DNA from: Pseudomonas proteolytica
Lineage (GTDB): Bacteria; Pseudomonadota; Gammaproteobacteria; Pseudomonadales; Pseudomonadaceae
NCBI RefSeq assembly: GCF_007858275.1
Contig: NZ_VFEV01000003.1
Coordinates: forward strand, 1-64,000
Direction: 5' to 3'
DNA: 64,000 nucleotides
Shown here: in pieces, positions 54,700 to 63,696 of the stretch
How positions within the stretch are numbered: the first letter of the stretch is position 1
Layout: each line of letters starts with the position of its first letter
The notes under the pieces: model-generated
The model's database searches: none
Seen by the model: only the letters and a program-made list of their open reading frames with translations
What the model was told of the DNA's origin: nothing
Made by a program: the position numbers and the translations under genes

Positions 54700-55839
54700 T
54701 CACAATGTAATGCGGTTCATGTAGTTGCTGAACGCCTGCAGGTAGCGCGGGATCGGGATCAGGAAGGCGTCGTGGCCTTGCGGTGCATCGATCTCCAGGT
54801 AGCACACGTCTTTGCGGGCGGCCATCAGCGCATCCACCAGTTCCCGCGAGCGGGCCGGGGAGAAGCGCCAGTCGGTGGTGAACGACATCACGCAGAACTT
54901 GGCGGTGGCACCCTCGAAGGTCTTCGCCAGGTCGTCATCAAAGTTTGCCGCCGGGTCGAAGTAGTCCAGGGCCTTGGTCATCAGCAGGTAGGTGTTGGCG
55001 TCGAAACGCCCGGAGAACTCCTCGCCCTGGTAACGCAGGTAGCTTTCGACTTGGAATTCGACGCTGTGGAAGTCGTAGTTGAGCTTCTCGCTCTTGAGCC
55101 CGCGGCCGAATTTCTCGCCCATGGAGTCATCCGACAGGTAGGTGATATGCCCGACCATCCGCGCCAGCATCAAGCCGCGCTTGGGGATCACCCCGGCTTC
55201 CTGGAACGAACCACCGTGGAACTCGGGGTCGGTGAGGATTGCCTGGCGCGCCACTTCGTTGAACGCGATGTTCTGCGCCGACAACTTGGGGGCCGAGGCG
55301 ATGGCCAGGCAATGGCGCACGCGGTCGGGGTAAGTGATGGTCCATTGCAGCGCCTGCATGCCGCCCAGGCTGCCGCCGATCACCGCTGCCCACTGGCTTA
55401 TGCCGAGCAGGTCGGCCAGGCGCGCCTGGCTGTGCACCCAGTCTTCCACGGTCAGCACCGGGAAGTCGGCGCCGAACGGCTTGCCGGTCTCCGGGTTGAG
55501 GCTGCTGGGGCCGGTGGAGCCGTTGCAGCCGCCGAGGTTGTTCAGGCTGACCACAAAGAACTTATTGGTGTCGATGGGCTTGCCGGGGCCGATGCAACTG
55601 TCCCACCAGCCGGGCTTGCGCTCGTCGGCGCTGTGGTAGCCGGCGGCGTGGTGATGGCCAGAAAGGGCGTGGCAGATCAGCACGGCATTGCTCGCCGTGG
55701 CGTTCAGCTGGCCGTAGGTTTCATAGATCAGGTCATAGGCCGGCAGCGATCGACCGCAGGCCAGGGCCAGGGGTTCGCTGAAGTGCGCCACTTGGGGCAC
55801 GACCAGTCCAACAGAATCGGGGGGGAAGGCAGCTGGCAT
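54700..55839 (-). CDS. metX: Homoserine O-acyltransferase MetX (probably succinyl-specific)
   Basis: A 379-residue alpha/beta hydrolase-fold acyltransferase of methionine synthesis. The nucleophile is in [13 protein letters not shown], the acid in FTTDWRFSP and the histidine in PQGHDAFLI. Pseudomonas MetX proteins generally use succinyl-CoA (MetXS), which would suit the MetW partnership. That specificity is from family knowledge, not read here. No SAM riboswitch is visible upstream. Confidence 0.94.
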   Translation of the reverse strand: MPAAFPPDSVGLVVPQVAHFSEPLALACGRSLPAYDLIYETYGQLNATASNAVLICHALSGHHHAAGYHSADERKPGWWDSCIGPGKPIDTNKFFVVSLNNLGGCNGSTGPSSLNPETGKPFGADFPVLTVEDWVHSQARLADLLGISQWAAVIGGSLGGMQALQWTITYPDRVRHCLAIASAPKLSAQNIAFNEVARQAILTDPEFHGGSFQEAGVIPKRGLMLARMVGHITYLSDDSMGEKFGRGLKSEKLNYDFHSVEFQVESYLRYQGEEFSGRFDANTYLLMTKALDYFDPAANFDDDLAKTFEGATAKFCVMSFTTDWRFSPARSRELVDALMAARKDVCYLEIDAPQGHDAFLIPIPRYLQAFSNYMNRITL

Positions 55840-55928
55840 CGACCCTGCTCTCGTTTAAATGAGGCGTAAGTCTAAAGAGCGGGGGGGCTAGCGGCAAGCA
55901 AAGGTCTGCACCAGTGCACAGATACAAA

Positions 55929-55958
55929 ATGTGGGAGGGAGCACGCCACCTCCCACAT
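55929..55958. repeat. Core-deleted mini-palindrome related to REP
   Basis: ATGTGGGAGG (55929-55938) and its exact inverse CCTCCCACAT (55949-55958) are separated by only 10 nt. These are the outer tips of a family 1 REPIN with the arms' inner parts and the spacer missing. It lies between metX and yggT. Confidence 0.75.
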
Positions 55959-55970
55959 GAGTTGGCGCAT

Positions 55971-56558
55971 TCAGATCAGCCCGAAGAGCTCCTTGGGCAT
56001 GAACGCGTAAAACGCCAGGCGCGGAATCACCCAGCTTTGCAGTAATTGGATCGCGATAAACGCGAAGATCGGCGAGATATCCAGGCCGCCCAGGTTGGGG
56101 ATCAGGCGACGGAACGGTGCCAACACCGGTTCGGTAATCTGGGCGACCAGTTCGGCGCCTGGGCTGCGGCTGCCTGGTGCGACCCACGACAGGATCACAC
56201 TGATGATCATCGACCAGAAGATGATTTTCAAAAACAGCGAGAAAACACCAATCAGCGCCCAAGGCAGCAGCAGCACGGTGAAGGCCTGGTAGCCGTTGAG
56301 CATCAGGATCACCACAAACAGCAGGATCTGCAGCAGCAGCGCCAGCACCAGCGATGACATGTCCAGGCCGAACAGGCTCGGGATAACTCGACGCAGCGGC
56401 TTGAGCAACGGTTGTGTGGCTTTCACTACGAACTGGCACAGCGGGTTATAGAAGTTCGCCCGCACCAGTTGCAGGATAAAGCGCATCAGCACGATCAGCA
56501 GATACAGGCTGCCCAGGGTCTGGATGATGAAAATGGCAGCGTCATTGATTCCGAGCAT
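55971..56558 (-). CDS. YggT-family membrane protein
   Basis: A 195-residue protein with two YGGT repeats, each of two helices (IIQTLGSLYLLIVLMRFIL and VFSLFLKIIFWSMIISVIL regions), plus FYNPLCQFVVKATQPLLKPL and the matching EPVLAPFRRLIPNLGGLD. YggT proteins are linked to cell envelope and turgor functions without a defined activity. It lies 24 bp after proC in the conserved yggS-proC-yggT run. Confidence 0.92.
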   Translation of the reverse strand: MLGINDAAIFIIQTLGSLYLLIVLMRFILQLVRANFYNPLCQFVVKATQPLLKPLRRVIPSLFGLDMSSLVLALLLQILLFVVILMLNGYQAFTVLLLPWALIGVFSLFLKIIFWSMIISVILSWVAPGSRSPGAELVAQITEPVLAPFRRLIPNLGGLDISPIFAFIAIQLLQSWVIPRLAFYAFMPKELFGLI

Positions 56559-56582
56559 GTTTAATTCCTATGTTGGGGACGA

Positions 56583-57401
56583 TTATTTGCCCAGCTGTTC
56601 GGCCATTTCTGCCGAGCGATTCGCGGCGGCACCCAGTGCTTTTTCGACCAGGGCTTCAAAGCCCCCGGCCTGGAACGATTCGATGGCAGCCTGCGTGGTG
56701 CCATTGGGCGAGGTCACGCGACGACGCAACTCGGCCGCGTCCACATCGCTGGACACCACCATATGCGCGGCGCCGAGGGCGGTTTGCTGAGTCAGTTGCT
56801 CGGCGATTTCCCGTGGCAGGCCCAGCTTCACGCCAGCCGCGGTCATGGCTTCGACCAGCAGGAAGAAATACGCCGGGCCACTGCCGGACACAGCGGTGAC
56901 GGCGTCCAGTTGCTGTTCCTCGTCCAGCCACAGGGCCACACCCACGGCCGACAACAGCTCCTGGGCCTGCTCACGTTGCTCGGCGCTCACTTGGGTGGTG
57001 GCGTACAGGCCGCTGACGCCTTGGCGCAGCAGTGATGGCGTGTTGGGCATGCAACGTACGATGGGCTGGGCGCCGAGCCAGTTGTTCATGCTGGCGCAAT
57101 TGATGCCGGCGGCAATCGACACCACCAGTTGTTGCGGTGCCAGGCTTGGGCGCAACGCTTCGCACACGGCTTTCATGGCCTGTGGCTTGACCGCCAGCAC
57201 AATCACGTCGACGCCCTGGATGGCTTCGGCGTTGTCGGCAAAGGTTTCGATACCGTGCTCGGCGCTCACCCGGGCGCGGGTCTCGGCGCCCGGATCGCTG
57301 GCGCGAATCTGCGAAGCGTCCAGGCCCTTGGCCCGCAGGCCGCCGATCAGGCTGGCCGCCATGTTACCGGCGCCGATAAAGGCTATACGCGTGCTGCTCA
57401 T
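56583..57401 (-). CDS. proC: Pyrroline-5-carboxylate reductase
   Basis: Last step of proline synthesis. The 272-residue enzyme has the NAD(P)-binding AFIGAGNMAASLIGGL near the N-terminus, VIVLAVKPQAM, MPNTPSLLRQG and the C-terminal signature VSGSGPAYFFLLVEAM...RRRVTSPNGTTQAAI. It lies 33 bp after yggS on the same strand. Confidence 0.97.
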   Translation of the reverse strand: MSSTRIAFIGAGNMAASLIGGLRAKGLDASQIRASDPGAETRARVSAEHGIETFADNAEAIQGVDVIVLAVKPQAMKAVCEALRPSLAPQQLVVSIAAGINCASMNNWLGAQPIVRCMPNTPSLLRQGVSGLYATTQVSAEQREQAQELLSAVGVALWLDEEQQLDAVTAVSGSGPAYFFLLVEAMTAAGVKLGLPREIAEQLTQQTALGAAHMVVSSDVDAAELRRRVTSPNGTTQAAIESFQAGGFEALVEKALGAAANRSAEMAEQLGK

Positions 57402-57434
57402 GACAGGTCCTTACTCAGATGGAAGTCAGCCATT

Positions 57435-58121
57435 TCATGGCTGGCCGTAGTCGCGGGCACCAAACAGGGCGGTACCGATCCGCACCCACGTGGCCCCTTG
57501 GGCAATGGCCGACTCAAGGTCATGGCTCATGCCCATGGAAAGTGTGTCGAGCCCCAGGTTCAGGCTCGCTTGCAAGTCACGCACCTTCGCAAACGCCGCA
57601 TTTTGCTGCGCACGGTCGTCGGTGGGCTCGGGGATCGCCATCAGGCCACGCAGCTTCAAGCGCGGCAGGGCCTGGATCGCCTCGGCCAGCGCTGGCAAAT
57701 CGGCGGGTGTACAGCCGGACTTGCTGGCTTCGCCACTGACATTGACCTGAACGCAGATATTGAGCGGCGGCAGGTCGGCCGGGCGTTGCTCCGACAGGCG
57801 TTGGGCGATTTTCAGGCGGTCCACGGAATGCACCCAAGCGAAGTTCTCGGCGATAGCGCGCGTCTTGTTCGATTGAATGGGGCCGATGAAGTGCCAACTC
57901 AAGGGCAGGTCGGTTAATTCGGCTTGTTTGCCGAGGGCTTCCTGCAAGTAGTTTTCACCGAAGTCATGCATCCCGGCGGCATAGGCTTCGCGCACGGCTT
58001 GCGCGGGCTTGGTCTTGCTGACCGCCAGCAAATGCACGCTGGATTCATCGCGCTGCACGGCCTGGGCCGCAGCACGGATCCGCTGACTAACCAGGCCAAT
58101 ATTGTCTGCTATGGTCGACAT
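57435..58121 (-). CDS. yggS: PLP-binding homeostasis protein YggS (PLPBP)
   Basis: A 228-residue PLP-binding protein of the COG0325 family that buffers free PLP; it has no known catalysis. It has the PLP lysine in LLAVSKTKPAQAVREAY, the FGENYLQE motif and WHFIGPIQSNK, and the phosphate loop LSMGMSHDLESAI near the C-terminus. It is divergent from pilT with a 57-bp gap. Confidence 0.96.
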   Translation of the reverse strand: MSTIADNIGLVSQRIRAAAQAVQRDESSVHLLAVSKTKPAQAVREAYAAGMHDFGENYLQEALGKQAELTDLPLSWHFIGPIQSNKTRAIAENFAWVHSVDRLKIAQRLSEQRPADLPPLNICVQVNVSGEASKSGCTPADLPALAEAIQALPRLKLRGLMAIPEPTDDRAQQNAAFAKVRDLQASLNLGLDTLSMGMSHDLESAIAQGATWVRIGTALFGARDYGQP

Positions 58122-58178
58122 TCAAGTTGCGCCCGTGGATATGGAGTCCGCGGCATTCTACTGGAAATGGATAGCCCT

Positions 58179-59213
58179 ATGGACATCACTGAACTGCTGA
58201 CCGCCAGCGTCAGCCGGGGCGCCTCCGACCTGCATCTGTCGGCAGGGTTGGCGCCGAGGATGCGAGTCGATGGCGAGGTTGTGCCACTCGACTGGCCCCC
58301 ATTGAGTGCTACGCAAGTAGCGGACTTACTCAGCCCGATCATGAATAAACACCAGCAAAAGGATTTCGAAACATCTCTTGAAACGGATTTTTCCTTCGAG
58401 TTGCCCGGTGTGGCGCGCTTTCGCGCCAATGTGTTCCAGCAGCACCGAGGGATGGGCGCGGTGTTTCGCGCGATTCCCTCCCGGGTACAGAGCCTGGAAA
58501 GCCTGGGGCTGGGCGACGTGTTCCGGCGCATCGCCGAACTGCCCAGGGGGCTGGTGCTGGTGACCGGGGCCACGGGCTCGGGCAAGTCCACCACCCTGGC
58601 GGCGATGATCGATTACCTCAACAACACCCGCCAGCAGCACATCCTGACCCTTGAAGACCCTATCGAATTTGTCCATGAACCGCGCACGGCGCTGATCAGC
58701 CAGCGCCAGGTGCATCGCGATACCCACAGTTTCTCCGCCGCCCTGCGTTCTGCGCTGCGCGAAGACCCGGATGTGATCCTGGTCGGCGAGTTGCGCGACC
58801 TGGAAACCATCCGCCTGGCCCTGACGGCGGCTGAAACCGGGCACCTGGTATTTGGCACCCTGCACACCAGTTCGGCGGCAAAGACCGTGGACCGGCTGGT
58901 GGATGTGTTCCCCGCGGGGGAAAAGGCCATGGTCCGCTCGATGCTCTCGGAGTCGCTGCAGGCGGTGGTTTCCCAGGTGCTGCTGAAAAAAGTCGGCGGC
59001 GGGCGCGTGGCGGCCCATGAAATCATGCTCGGTACACCGGCGATCCGTAACCTGATCCGCGAGGACAAGGTGGCGCAGTTGTATTCGGCGATCCAGACGG
59101 GTGGGGCGTTGGGGATGAAGACGTTGGATATGAGCTTGAAGGGGCTGGTGAGTCAGGGGCTGGTCAGCCGCGAAGAGGCGCAGCAGAAGGCGAGGGTGCC
59201 TACCGACATGTGA
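58179..59213 (+). CDS. pilT: Type IV pilus retraction ATPase PilT
   Basis: A hexameric ATPase that drives pilus retraction and twitching. The 344 residues equal P. aeruginosa PilT in length, with VTGATGSGKSTTLAAM (Walker A), ILTLEDPIEFVHE (Asp box), LVGELRDLETIRLALTAAET (Walker B), GTLHTSSAAKT (His box) and the AIRNLIRE motif needed for retraction. The start is ATG 58179 (MDITELL); an ATG four codons earlier is also possible. The usual neighbour pilU is absent: an NlpC/P60 gene on the other strand follows. Confidence 0.96.
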   Translation: MDITELLTASVSRGASDLHLSAGLAPRMRVDGEVVPLDWPPLSATQVADLLSPIMNKHQQKDFETSLETDFSFELPGVARFRANVFQQHRGMGAVFRAIPSRVQSLESLGLGDVFRRIAELPRGLVLVTGATGSGKSTTLAAMIDYLNNTRQQHILTLEDPIEFVHEPRTALISQRQVHRDTHSFSAALRSALREDPDVILVGELRDLETIRLALTAAETGHLVFGTLHTSSAAKTVDRLVDVFPAGEKAMVRSMLSESLQAVVSQVLLKKVGGGRVAAHEIMLGTPAIRNLIREDKVAQLYSAIQTGGALGMKTLDMSLKGLVSQGLVSREEAQQKARVPTDM

Positions 59214-59236
59214 GGTCTTGCGGGCAATAAAAATCA

Positions 59237-59330
59237 AATGTGGGAGCGGGCTTGCTCGCGAATGCGGTGTGTCAGTCACCCTCTTTGGTGGCTGATCTAT
59301 TGCATTCGCGAGCAAGCCCGCTCCCACATG
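59237..59330. repeat. REPIN (family 1)
   Basis: TGTGGGAGCGGGCTTGCTCG and CGAGCAAGCCCGCTCCCACA are exact inverses, with GAATGCGG/TGCATTC partly pairing further in. It lies between the convergent pilT and NlpC/P60 genes. Confidence 0.93.
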
Positions 59331-59352
59331 TTTACCGCATTTCAGCCTTGAA

Positions 59353-59988
59353 TCAGCGTTGCACAATGCGCAGGTTGTTCTGCTCTTTAGGCAGCACGCG
59401 CTTGGCAATCACGTAGTTCTTGTTCCAGAACGGCTTTTTCAGGGTGTCGATGCTGACCGACTTGCCACGGCGCGGCGCGTGGATAAAACGGTCGTTGCCC
59501 AGGTAGATGGCTACATGGTTGACCTGGCGGCTCTTGAGCTTGAAGAACAATAGGTCGCCGGGCTTCAAATCCTTGCGATCAACCTTCTGCCCGTGGCCAC
59601 TGGCCATTGCATTGGAGGTGCGTGGCAAATCCACCGCAGCCACATCATTGAAGGCGTATTTCACCAGGCCGCTGCAATCAAAGCCTTTACTTGGGCTGCT
59701 GCCGCCCCAACGATAAGGAGTACCCAGCACGTTTACGGCACGGCTGAGGACTTTGCTGCTTTGCTGGTTATTGCTCGCTACCAGGCCGGAAACTGCTTTA
59801 CCGTGGGCCTTGCTCACTTGAGTCGGGCGCTTGACGGTGAGTTTTACCGATTTGGCAGAGTTGGTAGTGGCGTGAACTTTAGGGGTGAAACCATTAACGT
59901 TCGGAAGTCGTTGCTCACGATTGGTGGCGTGGGCGGCCAGTGGCATCAATAGGCAAATGGTTAGCCATGTCTTTAAAAATGGTCGCAT
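59353..59988 (-). CDS. C40 (NlpC/P60) peptidoglycan peptidase
   Basis: A 211-residue secreted protein with a signal peptide (WLTICLLMPLAAHA), a basic linker (about 25-75) and an NlpC/P60 domain. The catalytic Cys is in KGFDCSGLVKYAF, the His in VNHVAIYLG and the third residue near RFIHAPRRG. It probably cuts D-Glu-mDAP-type stem peptides. It occupies the position downstream of pilT where pilU would be expected. It is divergent from the TM2 gene across a 249-bp AT-rich gap. Confidence 0.9.
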   Translation of the reverse strand: MRPFLKTWLTICLLMPLAAHATNREQRLPNVNGFTPKVHATTNSAKSVKLTVKRPTQVSKAHGKAVSGLVASNNQQSSKVLSRAVNVLGTPYRWGGSSPSKGFDCSGLVKYAFNDVAAVDLPRTSNAMASGHGQKVDRKDLKPGDLLFFKLKSRQVNHVAIYLGNDRFIHAPRRGKSVSIDTLKKPFWNKNYVIAKRVLPKEQNNLRIVQR

Positions 59989-60237
59989 AAGGCAGGCTCT
60001 TGTTGGTTTGCGCGCAACTTTATAACAGCTTTTAGTGTCTTTCTCAGGCCGTTTGTCGACTGAACCTTGACGTCAAAATCAGGAAAACCGCGACGAACTG
60101 TCGCAATTGTCCTACACAAGTCAGGCGGCATAAGGCTTTGAGGGGAGCGACGATATCATTTGCCGTACGTCGGGTGCCTGTAAAAAAGTCACAAAGAAAC
60201 CAGAAATATTTATCTATCGAGGCAAAAGAGGTCATTC

Positions 60238-60666
60238 ATGAACACCTATCGACAGGGCGTTTCGCAACAGGACACCCACAGCAAGATGATCGGTTACCTG
60301 CTCTGGATCTTCGGATTCACTGGGGCGCACCGCTTCTATTACGGCAAGCCGGTGACCGGGACGATCTGGTTCTTCACCTTTGGTTTGCTGGGCATTGGCT
60401 GGTTGATCGACCTGTTTCTGATCCCGGCAATGGACCGCGAAGCCGACCTGCGTTTTACCGCCGGGCCCATTGAATACAACGTGGCCTGGATTCTGTTGGC
60501 GTTTCTTGGGGTGTTTGGCTTGCACCGCATGTATCAGGGCAAATGGCTCACCGGCCTGTTGTACCTGGTGACCGGAGGCTTGTTCCTGATTGGCGTGCTG
60601 TATGACTTCTGGACGCTGAACACGCAGATTTCGGTGCGCAATGCCGAGCGGCTGGGCGGTCGCTGA
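60238..60666 (+). CDS. Double TM2-domain membrane protein
   Basis: A 142-residue protein with two TM2-type modules: LLWIFGFTGAHRFYYGKPVT (first) and FLGVFGLHRMYQGKWLTG (second), each followed by two helices. The GxHRFYxG motif recurs in both halves. TM2 domains are found from bacteria to humans without a clear biochemical role. AAGAGGTC precedes the ATG. It stands alone, convergent with pyrC'. Confidence 0.87.
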   Translation: MNTYRQGVSQQDTHSKMIGYLLWIFGFTGAHRFYYGKPVTGTIWFFTFGLLGIGWLIDLFLIPAMDREADLRFTAGPIEYNVAWILLAFLGVFGLHRMYQGKWLTGLLYLVTGGLFLIGVLYDFWTLNTQISVRNAERLGGR

Positions 60667-60691
60667 TCATCTCCAGCCTTGTGAGGATCTA

Positions 60692-60786
60692 ATTGTGGGA
60701 GCGGGCTTGCTCGCGAAAGCAGTGTATCAGTCGACCTATTTGTTAACTGATACACCGCTTTCGCGAGCAAGCCCGCTCCCACATTT
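60692..60786. repeat. REPIN (family 1)
   Basis: TGTGGGAGCGGGCTTGCTCG and CGAGCAAGCCCGCTCCCACA, with internal GCGAAAGC/GCTTTCGC and TGTATCAGT/ACTGATACA also pairing, giving a nearly continuous ~40-bp stem. It lies between the convergent TM2 and pyrC' genes. Confidence 0.94.
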
Positions 60787-60810
60787 GACTGTGCCCGCTT
60801 CAGTTCTGGA

Positions 60811-62082
60811 TCAAGCCTGGTAGCTGATCCGCCCATCCACCAGGGTGTAACGCACATTCGCCGGCAAGCTATGCCCGATGAACGGGCAGTTTTCACCCCT
60901 GGACAACCAGTGCTCGCCGGCGACAGTGGAACTGGCCGGATCAAACAGCACCAGATCCGCCGCCGAACCCACCGCCAGCTTGCCCGCCGGCAGGCGCAGC
61001 GCTTGCGCCGGGCCTGAACTCAGGCGTGCGAGCAACGTTGGCAAGTCCAGCAAACCATCCTCCACCAGCGTCATCGCCAACGGCAGCAGCAGTTCGACGC
61101 TGCTGATCCCAGGCTCTGTGGCGCCAAACGGTGCCAGCTTGGCATCCCGTTCGTGGGGTTGGTGATGGCTGGAGATCGCCGAAACCACCCCCGACTTCAC
61201 CGCCGCACGCAAACCATCACGGTCGGCGCGGGTGCGCAGTGGTGGTTGTACGTGGTACAGGCTGGAGAAGTCGATCAGCGCCTCATCCGTCAGGATCAGC
61301 TGGTACAACGCCACATCGGCGGTCACCGGCAAGCCACGGGCCTGGGCCTGGGCAATCAGGGCCACGCCACGGGCGCTGGTCAGTTGGCTGAAGTGCGCGC
61401 GTACGCCGCTTTGTTCCACCAACAGCAGGTCACGGGCCAGGGCCACGGTTTCTGCGGTTTCCGGGATGCCCGCAAGGCCGAGGAAGCTGGCGGTGGGGCC
61501 TTCGTGGGCCAGGCCGCCTTCGGCCAGGTCGTGGTCCTGGGAGTGGAAGATCACGGTCAGATCGAAGGTGGCGGCGTATTCCAGGGCCCGGCACAGGGTG
61601 CGGGTGCTGCGAAAACTCTCCAGGCCATTGCCGAAGGCTACGCAGCCGGCGTCACGCAGGGCAATCAGCTCGGCCAGTTGCTCGCCATCCAGGCCTTTGC
61701 TCAGGGCGCCGATGGGGAACACTTTGCAATTGCCGGCCTCGCGGGCGCGGTCGAGGATCAACTCGGCCACGGCCGAGGTGTCCAGCACCGGTTTGGTTTG
61801 CGGTGGGCAGCACAGGCTAGTGACACCGCCTGCAGCCGCGGCGCGGGTTTCGCTGGCGATGCTGCCTTTGCGGCTGTAGCCCGGCTCGCGCAGGGCGACG
61901 TTCAGGTCTACCAGGCCTGGCGCGGCCACCAGGCCTTTGGCGTCGATGCTCTCGACCGGGCTGAAACCACTGGGGGCGGCGCCGATGGCAATGATCTTGC
62001 CGGCTTCCAGGTGCAGATCCGTAACTTGATCCAGGCCGCTGGCCGGATCGATGACTCGGGCGCCGAGAATGCTGAGCTTCAC
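60811..62082 (-). CDS. pyrC': Inactive dihydroorotase homologue PyrC' (ATCase subunit)
   Basis: A 423-residue amidohydrolase-fold protein required as a structural subunit of the Pseudomonas aspartate transcarbamoylase. The metal-binding motif HxH of active dihydroorotases is replaced: residues 59-68 read [10 protein letters not shown], with Asn61 and Ala63 where histidines should be. It is therefore expected to be catalytically dead, and a true pyrC must lie elsewhere in the genome. It overlaps pyrB by 4 bp (ATGA), consistent with fixed stoichiometry in the complex. Confidence 0.95.
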   Translation of the reverse strand: MKLSILGARVIDPASGLDQVTDLHLEAGKIIAIGAAPSGFSPVESIDAKGLVAAPGLVDLNVALREPGYSRKGSIASETRAAAAGGVTSLCCPPQTKPVLDTSAVAELILDRAREAGNCKVFPIGALSKGLDGEQLAELIALRDAGCVAFGNGLESFRSTRTLCRALEYAATFDLTVIFHSQDHDLAEGGLAHEGPTASFLGLAGIPETAETVALARDLLLVEQSGVRAHFSQLTSARGVALIAQAQARGLPVTADVALYQLILTDEALIDFSSLYHVQPPLRTRADRDGLRAAVKSGVVSAISSHHQPHERDAKLAPFGATEPGISSVELLLPLAMTLVEDGLLDLPTLLARLSSGPAQALRLPAGKLAVGSAADLVLFDPASSTVAGEHWLSRGENCPFIGHSLPANVRYTLVDGRISYQA

Positions 62083-63083
62083 TGGGCCTTCTCCTGCTCG
62101 AATTGACGTTGGGCGGTTTGCCCGCTCATGGCCATGGACAGTACGGCCATGCGTACCGCGATGCCGTAGGTGACCTGGTTGAGAATCACCGAGTGCGGGC
62201 CGTCGGCCACTGCCGACTCAATCTCCACCCCACGGTTGATCGGGCCAGGGTGCATGACAATCGCATCCGGCTTGGCGCCTGCCAGGCGCGCGGTGGTCAG
62301 GCCGAACAGGCGGTAGAACTCACCTTCGCTGGGCAGCAGGCCACCGGCCATGCGCTCGCGTTGCAGGCGCAGCATGATCACCACATCCACGTCCTTCAGG
62401 CCTTCGGTCATGTCGGTGTAGACCTTGACCCCGTATTGCTCGATGCCGATAGGCAGCAGGGTTTTCGGCGCGATCACGCGGATATCCGGGCAGCCGAGGG
62501 TTTTCAGGGCCAGCATGTTCGAGCGCGCCACCCGCGAGTGCAGGATGTCGCCAACGATGGCCACCGAGAGGTTTTCGAAGCCCCCCTTGTGCCGACGGAT
62601 GGTGAGCATGTCGAGCATGCCCTGGGTCGGGTGGGCGTGACGGCCATCGCCGCCGTTGATGATCGCCACCTGTGGGCACACGTGCTCGGCGATAAAGTGC
62701 GCCGCGCCCGAGTCGCCATGGCGCACCACGAACATGTCGGCCGCCATGGCCTCCAGGTTGCGCAGGGTGTCGAGCAGGGTTTCGCCCTTGCTCGCCGACG
62801 AGGTGGAGACGTTCAGGGTGATCACGTCGGCTGACAGGCGTTGGGCCGCCAACTCGAAGGTGGTGCGGGTGCGTGTCGAGTTCTCGAAGAACACGTTGCA
62901 AATGGTTTTGCCGCGCAGCAGCGGGACTTTCTTCACCGCCCGGCCGCCGACTTCAAGGAAAGAGTCGGCAGTGTCGAGGATTTCGGTGAGCAATTCGCGG
63001 GGCAGGCCGTCGAGGGACAGGAAGTGTTGCAGCTGGCCCTGAGCGTTGAGCTGCAGCGGGCGCTTGGCATCTAGAGGCGTCAT
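62079..63083 (-). CDS. pyrB: Aspartate carbamoyltransferase catalytic chain
   Basis: Commits carbamoyl phosphate to pyrimidine synthesis. The 334 residues include the carbamoyl-phosphate loop [30 protein letters not shown], the [15 protein letters not shown] active-site segment and [13 protein letters not shown]. It is about 20-25 residues longer at the N-terminus than E. coli PyrB. In Pseudomonas this extension is involved in nucleotide regulation within the dodecamer with PyrC'. It lies 24 bp after pyrR. Confidence 0.97.
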   Translation of the reverse strand: MTPLDAKRPLQLNAQGQLQHFLSLDGLPRELLTEILDTADSFLEVGGRAVKKVPLLRGKTICNVFFENSTRTRTTFELAAQRLSADVITLNVSTSSASKGETLLDTLRNLEAMAADMFVVRHGDSGAAHFIAEHVCPQVAIINGGDGRHAHPTQGMLDMLTIRRHKGGFENLSVAIVGDILHSRVARSNMLALKTLGCPDIRVIAPKTLLPIGIEQYGVKVYTDMTEGLKDVDVVIMLRLQRERMAGGLLPSEGEFYRLFGLTTARLAGAKPDAIVMHPGPINRGVEIESAVADGPHSVILNQVTYGIAVRMAVLSMAMSGQTAQRQFEQEKAQ

Positions 63084-63107
63084 CGCGGGGACTCTTTACA
63101 AGGCGGT

Positions 63108-63614
63108 TTAAAGGGCGAGGTCTTGCAGTTCGAGTTCGAGCGGCGTGGGACCGGACAATTTTACCCGCTGTTGGGCTGAAAGCGACAGGGTGGCACCCAC
63201 CACATCCGGGCTGATCGGCAGTTCGCCAGCCTCGAGGTCGAGCAGGCAGACCAGGGTGATGCTGGCCGGGCGGCCGTAGTCGAACAGCTCGTTCATGGCT
63301 GCACGGATGGTACGCCCGCTCATCAGCACGTCATCGATCAGTACCAGGTGCTGGCCTTCGATTTCAAAGGGCAGCGCAGACGGGCGCACTTGCGGGTGCA
63401 GGCCGTTCTGGCTGAAGTCATCGCGGTAGAAGGACACATCCAGGGTGCCCAGGGGCGAGTCACTGCCCAGCTCTTGCAGCAACGCCTGGGCGACCCACAC
63501 GCCACCGGTACGGATACCGATGAAACGCGGCTCGCTGATGGCGCGGTGTTGCAGGTGGGTCGTGAGGCTCGTCGCCATCTGACGGATCAGTTCGGCGGGA
63601 TTGGGCAGGCTCAT
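63108..63614 (-). CDS. pyrR: PyrR bifunctional regulator / uracil phosphoribosyltransferase
   Basis: A 168-residue PRTase-fold protein: the PRPP loop is [20 protein letters not shown], with the [12 protein letters not shown]i loop. In Gram-positives PyrR attenuates pyr transcription. In Pseudomonas it heads the pyrRBC' operon, and its regulatory mechanism is less clear. No obvious attenuator precedes it here. The ATG at 63614 ([10 protein letters not shown]) is chosen, giving the family length. Confidence 0.94.
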   Translation of the reverse strand: MSLPNPAELIRQMATSLTTHLQHRAISEPRFIGIRTGGVWVAQALLQELGSDSPLGTLDVSFYRDDFSQNGLHPQVRPSALPFEIEGQHLVLIDDVLMSGRTIRAAMNELFDYGRPASITLVCLLDLEAGELPISPDVVGATLSLSAQQRVKLSGPTPLELELQDLAL

Positions 63615-63696
63615 GGTGGCTCCTTCAAGGGCTCGGGCAGCGTGACGCTGGCAAAGTCCGGGCTCAAACGTAAGAAGACGCGGCAAGCCGCGTCAG

